Source: Pseudonocardia xinjiangensis
GTDB taxonomy: Bacteria; Actinomycetota; Actinomycetes; Mycobacteriales; Pseudonocardiaceae
Direction: 5' to 3'
Assembly: GCF_012911925.1 (NCBI RefSeq)
Contig: NZ_JAAXKY010000059.1
Location: 1 to 40,869 of the forward strand
DNA: 40,869 nt
How positions within the stretch are numbered: the stretch's first letter is position 1; each line of letters begins with the position of its first letter. The notes under the pieces were generated by a model that had not been told where the DNA came from, did not search any database, and worked only from the letters and a program-made list of their open reading frames with translations. The position numbers were made by a program, and so were the translations under genes. Of this stretch, positions 24,303-31,721 are shown one piece after another.

Positions 24303-26254
24303 CCGCTCCCTCCGTGTTCGCCGACCTCGAACCGCTGCTGCCGCGTGTCTCCAAGCCCGTGCAGTACGTCGGCGGCGAGCTGAACGCGCAGCTCAAGGAC
24401 TGGGAGTCGGCCGCGGTGCGGTGGGCGCTGATGTACCCCGACGCCTACGAGGTGGGGCTGCCCAACCAGGGCGTCATGATCCTCTACGAGCTGCTCAACG
24501 AGCGGGCCGACGCGCTCGCCGAGCGCTGCTACGCCGTCTGGCCCGACCTCGAGGCGCTGATGCGCGAACACGGGGTGCCCGCCTTCACCGTCGACGGGCA
24601 CCGGCCGCTCGGAGCCTTCGACCTGCTCGGCGTGAGCTTCTCCACCGAGCTCGGCTACACCAACCTGCTCACCGCGCTGGATCTCGCCGGGATCCCGCTG
24701 CACGCCACCGACCGCGGGATCGACCATCCGGTCGTGGTCGCGGGCGGCCACGCGGCGTTCAACCCGGAGCCGATTGCTGACTTCGTCGACGTGGCCGCGA
24801 TCGGCGACGGCGAGGAGGTCGTCGGGGACATCACCGACGTCGTCAAGGAGTGGAAGGCCGAGGGCAGGCCCGGTGGCCGCCGCGAGCTGCTGCTGCGCCT
24901 GGCCGCCGTCGACGGCTGCTACGTCCCCTCGCTCTACGACGTGACCTACGGCGACGACGGCGCGATCGCCGCGGTCGCGCCGCTCGACGAGCGCGTCCCG
25001 CGCACGGTCACCAAGCGCACCACGAGCGACCTGGACGCCTGGCCGTACCCGAAGCAGCCGCTGGTGCCGCTGGCCGAGACGGTGCACGAGCGGGCCAGCG
25101 TGGAGATCTTCCGCGGTTGCACGCGCGGCTGCCGGTTCTGCCAGGCCGGGATGATCACCCGGCCGGTGCGTGAGCGGTCGCTGGCCGGCATCGGCGAGAT
25201 GGTCGACTCGGCGGTGCGGGCCAGCGGGTTCGACGAGGTCGGGCTGCTGTCGCTGTCGAGCGCCGACCACTCCGAGATCGCCGAGATCACCAAGGGCCTG
25301 GCCGACCGGTACGAGGGCACGAACACGTCGTTGTCGCTGCCCAGCACCCGGGTCGACGCGTTCAACATCGACCTCGCCAACGAGATCTCCCGCAACGGCC
25401 GCCGCTCCGGGCTCACGTTCGCCCCGGAGGGCGGGTCCGAGCGGATCCGGCGGGTGATCAACAAGATGGTGTCGGAGGAGGACCTGATCCGCACCGTCTC
25501 CGAGGCGTTCGCGCAGGGCTGGCGGCAGGTGAAGCTCTACTTCATGTGCGGGCTGCCCACCGAGGAGGACGAGGATGTCCTCGAGATCGCCGGGATGGCC
25601 CACCGGGTGATCCAGGCCGGTCGCGCGGCGTCCGGGCACAACGACGTCCGCTGCACCATCTCCATCGGCGGGTTCGTCCCGAAGCCGCACACCCCGTTCC
25701 AGTGGGCCGCCCAGGCCCACCCCGACGTGGTCGACGAGCGGCTGCGCAAGCTGCGCGCCGCCGTCAACAGCAACCGCAAGCTGGGCCGCAACGTCGGGAT
25801 GCGCTACCACGACGGGCAGCCCTCGCTGATCGAAGGCCTCCTCGCGCGCGGGGACCGGCGCGTCGGCCGGGTGATCGAGCAGGTGTGGCGCGACGGCGGC
25901 CGGTTCGACGGCTGGAGCGAGCACTTCTCCTACGAGCGCTGGACGGGTGCCGCGGCCACCGAGCTGGAGCCGCTCGGCGTCTCGCTCGACTGGTTCACCA
26001 CCCGGGAGCGCGGTCGCGACGAGGTGCTGCCGTGGGACCACCTGGACTCCGGGCTGGAGCGCGACTGGCTCTGGGACGACTGGCAGGACGCCCTGTCGGG
26101 CCGCGAGCAGGACGACTGCCGGTGGACGCCGTGCTTCGACTGCGGCGTCTGCCCGTCCACCGGCACGGACATCGAGGTGGGGCCGAGCGGCACCACGCTC
26201 ATCCCGCTGACCGTCGTGAACCCCCTGTCCGGAGGCCCGGGCACGAGTGGCTGA
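24299..26254 (+). CDS. TIGR03960-family B12-binding-like radical SAM protein
   Basis: A 651-residue iron-sulfur protein. The N-terminal part resembles the B12-binding/radical SAM family fold (VRWALMYPDAYEVGLPNQGVMILYELLN, then LLGVSFSTELGYTNLLTALDLAGIPL). The radical SAM cluster motif C-x3-C-x2-C is CTRGCRFCQAG near residues 274-282. A C-terminal cysteine cluster (CRWTPCFDCGVC) may bind another cluster. In actinobacteria this protein normally lies beside the TIGR03936/DUF2344 gene and rne. Here that neighbour is 7 kb away. Its substrate is unproven; a role in RNA modification near RNase E has been inferred from context only. The GTG of the next gene overlaps its stop region. Confidence 0.88.
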   Translation: MTAPSVFADLEPLLPRVSKPVQYVGGELNAQLKDWESAAVRWALMYPDAYEVGLPNQGVMILYELLNERADALAERCYAVWPDLEALMREHGVPAFTVDGHRPLGAFDLLGVSFSTELGYTNLLTALDLAGIPLHATDRGIDHPVVVAGGHAAFNPEPIADFVDVAAIGDGEEVVGDITDVVKEWKAEGRPGGRRELLLRLAAVDGCYVPSLYDVTYGDDGAIAAVAPLDERVPRTVTKRTTSDLDAWPYPKQPLVPLAETVHERASVEIFRGCTRGCRFCQAGMITRPVRERSLAGIGEMVDSAVRASGFDEVGLLSLSSADHSEIAEITKGLADRYEGTNTSLSLPSTRVDAFNIDLANEISRNGRRSGLTFAPEGGSERIRRVINKMVSEEDLIRTVSEAFAQGWRQVKLYFMCGLPTEEDEDVLEIAGMAHRVIQAGRAASGHNDVRCTISIGGFVPKPHTPFQWAAQAHPDVVDERLRKLRAAVNSNRKLGRNVGMRYHDGQPSLIEGLLARGDRRVGRVIEQVWRDGGRFDGWSEHFSYERWTGAAATELEPLGVSLDWFTTRERGRDEVLPWDHLDSGLERDWLWDDWQDALSGREQDDCRWTPCFDCGVCPSTGTDIEVGPSGTTLIPLTVVNPLSGGPGTSG

Positions 26255-26768
26255 TCGCACCGGTTCCGGTCCACCGCTCGGAATCCGGGTCGCCGACGAG
26301 CGCGACGTGGTCGCACTGGCCCAGCTGCGCCGCGCCTGGCTGGAGGAACGCGCGGGGCGACCGGTCGAGGATCCCGGTTTCGAAGCCGCGTTCGAGCAGT
26401 GGTGGCGGGTGGAGCTGCCGCGCCGGACGTTCTGGCTGGCCGAGGTCGGGACGCCGCGCAGCGGGTTCACGGCCATCGGTTCCATCAACGTGGTCGAGAT
26501 CGTGCACATGCCTCGCCCCGGCACGCGCGGCGGTCGCATCGGGCACGTCGGCAACGCCTTCGTGCTGGCGGCCTTCGCCGACCGCGGGGTGCCCGCGGCC
26601 CTGCTGTCCGCGGCGCTGGAGCACGCCAGGGAACGCCGCTACCGGCGGCTGCTGCTCGCCCCCACGTCGGGGAGCGCGGCGTTCTACCGGCGGGCCGGCT
26701 TCGCGTCGGCGGGGGAGCAGCTGCTGATGCTCGATCCGTCGACCCTTCCGGCGCCGCCACCGCCGTAG
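26247..26768 (+). CDS. GNAT-family N-acetyltransferase
   Basis: A 173-residue acyltransferase. The fold is recognisable from IRVADERDVVALAQLRRAWLEE at the start, the central HVGNAFVLAAFADRGVPAALLSAALEHARE (motif A, degenerate Q/R-x-x-G-x-x as DRGVPA), and LLLAPTSGSAAFYRRAGFASAGE (motif B). The substrate is unknown. Its GTG lies 8 bases inside the radical SAM gene, so the two are translationally coupled. In the usual order the DUF2344 gene would be close by, and here the AraC/molybdenum-hydroxylase segment begins instead. Confidence 0.8.
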   Translation: MADRTGSGPPLGIRVADERDVVALAQLRRAWLEERAGRPVEDPGFEAAFEQWWRVELPRRTFWLAEVGTPRSGFTAIGSINVVEIVHMPRPGTRGGRIGHVGNAFVLAAFADRGVPAALLSAALEHARERRYRRLLLAPTSGSAAFYRRAGFASAGEQLLMLDPSTLPAPPPP

Positions 26769-26779
26769 GACGGCTCGCG

Positions 26780-26785
26780 TAGTTT
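26780..26785 (+). promoter_or_regulatory. -10-like hexamer TAGTTT for the AraC gene, leaderless arrangement
   Basis: TAGTTT begins 12 nt before the ATG at 26792, which is also the first base of repeat copy 1. No Shine-Dalgarno sequence is present. Confidence 0.4.
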
Positions 26786-26791
26786 CGGGAC

Positions 26792-26839
26792 ATGGCCCGC
26801 GAGCGTTCCGGGGAGGCCACGAACCCCGCTCCGCCCACC
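26792..26839 (+). repeat. 48-bp dispersed repeat, copy 1
   Basis: This 48-bp stretch starts with ATGGCCCGCG and ends CTCCGCCCACC. It matches 33267-33314 at 42 of 48 positions in the same orientation. It forms the first 16 codons of the AraC-type gene (MARERSGEATNPAPPT). The second copy sits 6.5 kb away at the other edge of the molybdenum-hydroxylase/permease segment. Confidence 0.8.
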
Positions 26840-27748
26840 TTCCCCCGTGCGCCGCAGGCGGAAGGTGGGGCCGGGTTCGAGGCGCTCGAGGTGGACCAGA
26901 CCGGCTACTCCCGCCAGGTGTTCTCCAGCTGGCACGAGGCCGGCTGGCGCTCCCTGCTGGTACGCCGCTTCGACGACGCCCCCGAGGTCGAGGACGTCAT
27001 GATCCCGCCCTCCGACGCCCAGCAGGTCGTCCTGGTCACGTCGGGCCGCACGGAGATCGAGTCCTGGGTCGACGGCCGCTGGCGCAGCGCCGGCTACCTG
27101 CCCGGGAGCATCGGGATGACCGCGCCGGGGCGGCCCACCCGGCTGCGGTGGCGCAGCACGTCGCCCGAACCGATCGGCAGGCTGCACGTCCACCTGCCGG
27201 GCAGCACGCTGCGCCGCGCCGCCGCCGAGATGGGGAGCGGGGAGCTGCCGGAGGCCGACGCACTGGTGGTGACCGACCCGCTCCTGGAGCAGGTGATGCT
27301 CGGGCTCGCGGACGCGGCCGCGACGGGCGCGCCTGACCTCTACGCGGAGTCCGCGGCCGAGTTCCTCGCCGTGCACCTTCTCGTGCGCCACACCGGCAGG
27401 TTCCTGCGGCCGGTGCCCCGGCAGGAGGATGCGCGCGTGCGCCGGGCGCTGCAGTTCATGCAGGAGAATCTCCACCAACCGCTCAGCCTGGCGGATATCT
27501 CCCGGGCGGCGGGCCTGAGTTCCTTCCATTTCCTGCGGGTGTTCAAGGCGGCCACCGGGCACACCCCGCACCGCCATCTGACCAAGCTCCGCGTGGCGGC
27601 CGCCCGGCGTCACCTGGAGATCGGCGACCTGCCGGTGAGCGCAATCGCGCACGTCTGCGGGTTCAGCAACCCGGCCCATCTCTCCTCGGCGTTCGCCAGG
27701 GAGATGGCGATCTCTCCCTCGGCCTATCGGCGCGAGCGGCGCTCCTAG
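26792..27748 (+). CDS. AraC-family transcriptional regulator
   Basis: A 318-residue regulator. The C-terminal 100 residues hold the two helix-turn-helix motifs: QPLSLADISRAAGLSSFHFLRVFKAATGHTPHRHLTKLRVAAARRHL, then PVSAIAHVCGFSNPAHLSSAFAREMAISPSAYRRER. The N-terminal part has a cupin-like ligand-sensing region (QQVVLVTSGRTEIESWVDGRW). Residues 1-29 are encoded by repeat DNA (copy 1 of the 48-bp repeat plus a hairpin), so the native start may be later, for example GTG 26891 in EALEVDQ. However, a -10-like hexamer at leaderless distance supports ATG 26792. It lies 75 bases upstream of the molybdenum hydroxylase genes in the same direction and is their likely regulator. Confidence 0.87.
   Translation: MARERSGEATNPAPPTFPRAPQAEGGAGFEALEVDQTGYSRQVFSSWHEAGWRSLLVRRFDDAPEVEDVMIPPSDAQQVVLVTSGRTEIESWVDGRWRSAGYLPGSIGMTAPGRPTRLRWRSTSPEPIGRLHVHLPGSTLRRAAAEMGSGELPEADALVVTDPLLEQVMLGLADAAATGAPDLYAESAAEFLAVHLLVRHTGRFLRPVPRQEDARVRRALQFMQENLHQPLSLADISRAAGLSSFHFLRVFKAATGHTPHRHLTKLRVAAARRHLEIGDLPVSAIAHVCGFSNPAHLSSAFAREMAISPSAYRRERRS
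26821..26878 (+). repeat. Large imperfect hairpin inside the AraC 5' coding region
   Basis: The arm 26821-26843 pairs with 26860-26878. Both contain a shared core, CCCACCTTCC against GGAAGGTGGG, and outer GAACCC against GGGTTC, with one arm about four bases longer. The loop is 16 nt. It looks like a palindromic repeat element fused in frame to the gene start. Confidence 0.6.
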
Positions 27749-27749
27749 C

Positions 27750-27771
27750 GCCGCAATTCTTCGGCGGCTTT
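27750..27771 (+). terminator. Weak hairpin with short T run after the AraC gene
   Basis: GCCGC (27750-27754) pairs with GCGGC (27764-27768) and is followed by TTT. The stem is only 5 bp, so at most it gives partial termination before the molybdenum hydroxylase operon. Confidence 0.25.
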
Positions 27772-27776
27772 GAGCA

Positions 27777-27815
27777 ATCTGGCAGATGCGATCTGTGGTT
27801 CGGTCTCTTTACAGT
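27777..27815 (+). promoter_or_regulatory. Operator-like repeats and -10 ahead of the molybdenum hydroxylase operon
   Basis: ATCT, AGAT and ATCT occur at 27777, 27784 and 27791, exactly 7 bases apart. This gives two overlapping palindromes, including CAGAT-GCG-ATCTG at 27783-27795. TACAGT (27810-27815) is a -10-like hexamer 14 nt before the ATG. The repeats cover the expected -35 zone, as AraC-type activator sites often do. Confidence 0.45.
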
Positions 27816-27823
27816 TCCGCACC

Positions 27824-28360
27824 ATGGCCACACCGGTACGAACCGACGAGACGGCGCGTACGACCGCGCCCTCCCCGCCATTCAGCACCACGGTGCATGT
27901 CGGCTTCCGGGTCAACGACGAGGACGTGGAGCTGGATCTCGACCCGCGCGAGTCGTTGCTCGACGTGCTGCGCGAGCGGCTCGAGCTGACCGGCACGAAG
28001 AAGGGCTGCGACCACGGCCACTGCGGCGCGTGCACGGTCCACGTGGACGGGCGGCGGGTGGTGTCCTGCCTGACCCCCGCTGTGCAGGCGCAGGGGACAG
28101 CCGTGACGACGATCGAGGGTGTCGCCGGTCCCGGCGGGGAGCTGCACCCGGTGCAGCAGGCGTTCGTGGACCACGACGCGCTGCAGTGCGGCTACTGCAC
28201 CCCGGGCCAGGTGATGTCGGGGATCGCGTGCATCGACGAGGGCCACGCCGGTGACGACGCTCAGGCGCGGGAGTACCTCAGCGGGAACCTGTGCCGGTGC
28301 GGCGCCTACCCGGGCATCGTCGCCGCGGTCCGCGCCGTCGCCGACCGGTCGGAGGGCTGA
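27824..28360 (+). CDS. Molybdenum hydroxylase [2Fe-2S] subunit, PaoA/YagT-like
   Basis: A 178-residue electron-transfer subunit with two [2Fe-2S] clusters. The plant-ferredoxin-type cluster uses Cys62, 67, 70 and 82 (GCDHGHCGACTV...SCL). The helical-domain cluster uses Cys122, 125, 157 and 159 (CGYCTPGQ and CRCGAYPGI). It most resembles PaoA/YagT of the E. coli aldehyde oxidoreductase but lacks that protein's Tat signal: the first 20 residues are Thr/Pro-rich with no hydrophobic stretch. The complex is therefore probably cytoplasmic. The ATG at 27824 is preferred over an upstream in-frame start. The FAD subunit follows 3 bases after the stop. Confidence 0.9.
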   Translation: MATPVRTDETARTTAPSPPFSTTVHVGFRVNDEDVELDLDPRESLLDVLRERLELTGTKKGCDHGHCGACTVHVDGRRVVSCLTPAVQAQGTAVTTIEGVAGPGGELHPVQQAFVDHDALQCGYCTPGQVMSGIACIDEGHAGDDAQAREYLSGNLCRCGAYPGIVAAVRAVADRSEG

Positions 28361-28363
28361 GCG

Positions 28364-29368
28364 TTGCGTCCCTTCGCCTATGCGGCCCCGGCGAGCGTTC
28401 CCGAAGCGCTCGACGCGCTGGTGGCAGCCGGCCCCGACGCCCGGTTCCTCGCCGGTGGCACCACGCTGTACGACCTCATGAAGCTGGGCGTCGAGGCGCC
28501 CCCCGCGGTGGTCGACGTGCACCGGCTGCCCGAGCTGGCCGTGGTCGACACCGCCGGCCCGGACGAGCTGGTGTTCGGGGCCGGCGCCCGGATGGCCGAC
28601 GTCGCCGAGGACCCGGTGCTGCTGCGCGACTACCCGATGCTGGCGGAGTCGCTGGCCAAGGCGGCGTCCCAGCAGCTGCGCACGATGGCCACCGTCGGTG
28701 GCAACCTCCTGCAGCGCACCCGGTGCAGCTACTTCCGCGGCGGCGCGCCCTTCGCGTGCAACAAGCGCGAGCCCGGCAGCGGTTGCTCCGCGCTGGAGGG
28801 GATCGACCGCGCCCACGCCGTGCTGGGCACCAGCGACAGCTGCATCGCCACCTACGCCGGCGACTGGGCGGTCGCGCTCATCGCCCTCGACGCCGTGGTC
28901 GACGTGCTCGGCCCGGACGGCGCCCGCACGGTGGCGCTGGCCGATCTGCACCACGAGCCGGGCTCGCACCCGGAGCGGGAGACCACCCTCGCGGCCGGGG
29001 AGCTGATCCTGCGGATCCGGGTGCCCACCACCCGTACCGCGCGCGGGTCGACCTACCACAAGATCCGCGACCGGGAGTCGTACGCGTTCGCGCTGGCCTC
29101 CGCGGCCACGGCGGTCGCCCTCGACGCGGACGGCGTGGTCACCGACGCCCGGATCGCGCTGGGCGGGGTGGCCACCCGGCCCTGGCGGGCCGCCGCCGCC
29201 GAACGGACGCTCGTGGGGGCGCCGCTGACCGTCGACACCGCCCGCCGGGCCGGTGAGGCCGCACTGGCCGGTGCCCGGCCCGGCCGGCACAACGGGTTCA
29301 AGATCGAGCTGGCCGTCCGCACCGTCACCGACGCGTTGCGCATCGCCGGAGAGCGAGCAGTGCAGTGA
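28364..29368 (+). CDS. Molybdenum hydroxylase FAD subunit, PaoB/YagS-like with extra Cys cluster
   Basis: A 334-residue FAD-binding subunit. The FAD motifs are FLAGGTTLYDLMK near 28-40 and TMATVGGNLLQ near 108-117. After the second come four cysteines, 121, 132, 141 and 160 (RTRCSYFRG, FACNKREPGSGC, SDSCIAT), which match the [4Fe-4S] insertion of the E. coli PaoB subunit. This points to an aldehyde oxidase rather than a classical xanthine dehydrogenase. The start is TTG, read from the family-typical MRPFAYAAPAS and the 3-base gap after the previous stop. Its TGA overlaps the GTG of the large subunit. Confidence 0.9.
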   Translation: MRPFAYAAPASVPEALDALVAAGPDARFLAGGTTLYDLMKLGVEAPPAVVDVHRLPELAVVDTAGPDELVFGAGARMADVAEDPVLLRDYPMLAESLAKAASQQLRTMATVGGNLLQRTRCSYFRGGAPFACNKREPGSGCSALEGIDRAHAVLGTSDSCIATYAGDWAVALIALDAVVDVLGPDGARTVALADLHHEPGSHPERETTLAAGELILRIRVPTTRTARGSTYHKIRDRESYAFALASAATAVALDADGVVTDARIALGGVATRPWRAAAAERTLVGAPLTVDTARRAGEAALAGARPGRHNGFKIELAVRTVTDALRIAGERAVQ

Positions 29369-31590
29369 GTACCGAGACCGCCCCGCCGAGCACCGTGCGG
29401 GTGGACGCCCGCGACAAGGTCACCGGCACCCTCCGGTACGGCACCGACCGGGTGCCGCCGGGGATGCTGCACGCGGCGCTCGCGGTGGCGACCGTGGCGA
29501 AGGGCCGGCTCGTCCACCTCGACACCGAGGCGGCAGCGGCACTGCCCGGGGTGCACCTGGTGCTCACCCACGCCGACGCCGACGAACTGACCTCGGGAGG
29601 GTTCCTGCTGGGCGGCGGGTACGGCTTCCAGAGCTTCCAGCCGTTGACGGGCGACCGCATCGCCTACCGCGGCCAGCCCATCGCGCTCGTCGTCGCCGAC
29701 ACCCTGCACGTCGCCACCGAGGCCGCCGCGCTGGTGCGCGCCGAGTACGAGAGCGAGCCCGGCGCCTTCACTCTCGACGCACCCGGCGCCGAGGCGCTGG
29801 TGCAGTCCGAGGCGATCCCGTTGCCGATGTTCGCCGACGTCGTGGCCGGTGACGCCGACGGCGTACTCGCCGAGGCCGCCACCCGGCCCGGCGCCGTGGT
29901 GATCGACGCGGTGTACGACCACCCGGCTCAGCACCAGAACCCGATGGAGCTGATCGGAACGGTGGCCGAGTGGCGCAGTGCCGGCGACGGCGGCGCCGAC
30001 ATCCTCACGGTGCACGAGGGCACGCAGAACGCGGGCGCGGTGCAGCACGGGGTGGCCACGCAGCTCGGGATCGACGCCGACCGGGTCGAGGTGATCTCCC
30101 CCTCGGTGGGCGGCGGGTTCGGGCAGAAGAACTCGCTGCAGCCCCAGACCGCGCTGGTGGCGATCGCGGCCCGCCGGGTGGGGCGGCCCGTGAAGCTGGT
30201 GGTGCCGCGCACGCAGGTGTTCCACGACAGCAGCTTCCGGCCCGCCACCCGCCAGCACATCCGGCTCGCCGCCGACGGGACCGGCCGGATGCTCGCGGCG
30301 GTGCACGAGGTGGACCAGCAGACCTCGCGCCACGATCTGTTCCCCGGGACCCACACGGAGATCACCTCCCGGCTCTACGGCATCCCGAACTACCGCGGCC
30401 TCCAGCGCCTGGTGCGCACCGATGTCCAGACGCCCGGTTACATGCGCGCCCCGTACGAGCACTCGGCCGCGTTCGCGTTCGAGTCCGCGGTGGACGAGCT
30501 CGCCGTCGCGCTCGGGCAGGACCCGGTGGAGCTGCGGCTGGCCAACGACACCGACACCGACCCCGTCAGCGGCGAGCCGTTCTCCTCCCGACACCTCGCC
30601 GAGTGCCTGCGCCGCGGCGCCGAGCGCTTCGGCTGGGCCCGGCGCACGCCGGAGCCGGGCTCGATGCGTGCCGACGACGGCAGCCGGGTCGGCTGGGGCG
30701 TCGCGGTGGGGTGCTACCCGGGCATGGCGGCACCGACGGCCGCCCGGGTGTGCGCCGAGCCGAGTGGCGCGGTGCGGGTGGAGGTCGGTGCGCACGAGAT
30801 GGGCCAGGGCCTGCGCACCGCGATGGTCCGGACCGTCGCGGCGGACCTCGGCATCCCAGCAGGCGACGTCACCCCCGCCGTCGGGGACACCCGCGCCCTT
30901 CCGCACCACCTCACCGCGGGATCCTGGGGCACCGCGGGAGCGCTGCCCGCGATTGCGCTCGCTCTCGCGGAGCTGCGCACCGCCCTGAAGGTCCCCGAGC
31001 AGGGGCCGGTCGACGTGGCCGCGGCGGTGGCCGCGACCGGACGCGACTCCGTCGAGGTCGAGGCCGTCTACACCGCGCCCGGCCAGCCGCCCCAGGTCCT
31101 CGACCGGCTGCGGGCCGGTCTGCCGGCCCCGGGAGGGCCCGAGCACCCCGGCTTCGTCACGTTCAGCTGGGTGGCGCACTTCGTCGAGGTCCGCATCGAG
31201 CCGACCATCCACCGGATCCGGGTACCCCGGGTGGTCAGCGTCGCCGACTGCGGCCGTGTCGCCAGCCCCACCACCGCCGGGAGCCAGCTTCGCGGCGGAG
31301 TGGTCTGGGGCATCAGTGCCGCACTGCGGGAGAGCAGCGAGGTCGATCCGCGCTTCGGCGGCTTCCTGAACGCCTCGCTCGAGGAGTACCCGATCGCCGT
31401 CAACGCCGACATCGGCGAGATCGACGTGGACTTCATCGACACCCCCGACCCGATGCTCAACAGCCTCGGGGTCAAGGGTCTCGGCGAGGTGTCCATGGTC
31501 GGTGTCGCCGGTGCCGTCGCCAACGCGGTCCACCACGCGACGGGACGCCGGTTCCGTCGCCTGCCCATCCACCTGGAGGACGTGCTCTGA
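29365..31590 (+). CDS. Molybdenum hydroxylase large (molybdopterin-binding) subunit, PaoC/YagR-like
   Basis: A 741-residue catalytic subunit of the xanthine oxidase family, which hydroxylates aldehydes or N-heterocycles at a molybdenum centre. Recognisable parts are VDARDKVTGTLRYGTD at the N-terminus, SPSVGGGFGQKN, RAPYEHSAAFAFES, EVGAHEMGQGLRTA for cofactor binding, and the base Glu708 in GVKGLGEVSMVG. The GTG overlaps the FAD-subunit stop. The three subunits form one operon, probably under the upstream AraC regulator. Its maturase (XdhC/PaoD) and cofactor genes are not in the window. The substrate cannot be told from sequence. Confidence 0.9.
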   Translation: MSTETAPPSTVRVDARDKVTGTLRYGTDRVPPGMLHAALAVATVAKGRLVHLDTEAAAALPGVHLVLTHADADELTSGGFLLGGGYGFQSFQPLTGDRIAYRGQPIALVVADTLHVATEAAALVRAEYESEPGAFTLDAPGAEALVQSEAIPLPMFADVVAGDADGVLAEAATRPGAVVIDAVYDHPAQHQNPMELIGTVAEWRSAGDGGADILTVHEGTQNAGAVQHGVATQLGIDADRVEVISPSVGGGFGQKNSLQPQTALVAIAARRVGRPVKLVVPRTQVFHDSSFRPATRQHIRLAADGTGRMLAAVHEVDQQTSRHDLFPGTHTEITSRLYGIPNYRGLQRLVRTDVQTPGYMRAPYEHSAAFAFESAVDELAVALGQDPVELRLANDTDTDPVSGEPFSSRHLAECLRRGAERFGWARRTPEPGSMRADDGSRVGWGVAVGCYPGMAAPTAARVCAEPSGAVRVEVGAHEMGQGLRTAMVRTVAADLGIPAGDVTPAVGDTRALPHHLTAGSWGTAGALPAIALALAELRTALKVPEQGPVDVAAAVAATGRDSVEVEAVYTAPGQPPQVLDRLRAGLPAPGGPEHPGFVTFSWVAHFVEVRIEPTIHRIRVPRVVSVADCGRVASPTTAGSQLRGGVVWGISAALRESSEVDPRFGGFLNASLEEYPIAVNADIGEIDVDFIDTPDPMLNSLGVKGLGEVSMVGVAGAVANAVHHATGRRFRRLPIHLEDVL

Positions 31591-31696
31591 CGTCCCGGCC
31601 CTCGGCGTTCTGTGCCCGTCTGACCAGCTCTGTCACCTTCGTCCCGACCAAGATCGGTTCCACCGTGCGACCGTGACGCCCCCGGGGTGAAATGCG

Positions 31697-31712
31697 CCGA
31701 TCAACTGATCGG
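31697..31712. promoter_or_regulatory. Inverted repeat upstream of the permease gene
   Basis: CCGATCA and TGATCGG flank a 2-nt AC spacer, a perfect 7-bp inverted repeat 9 bases before the ATG at 31722. It overlaps the Shine-Dalgarno region (GGGGGG), so a bound regulator or a folded RNA could affect expression. Nothing else clear is seen in the 131-bp gap between the hydroxylase and permease genes. Confidence 0.45.
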
Positions 31713-31721
31713 GGGGCACGC

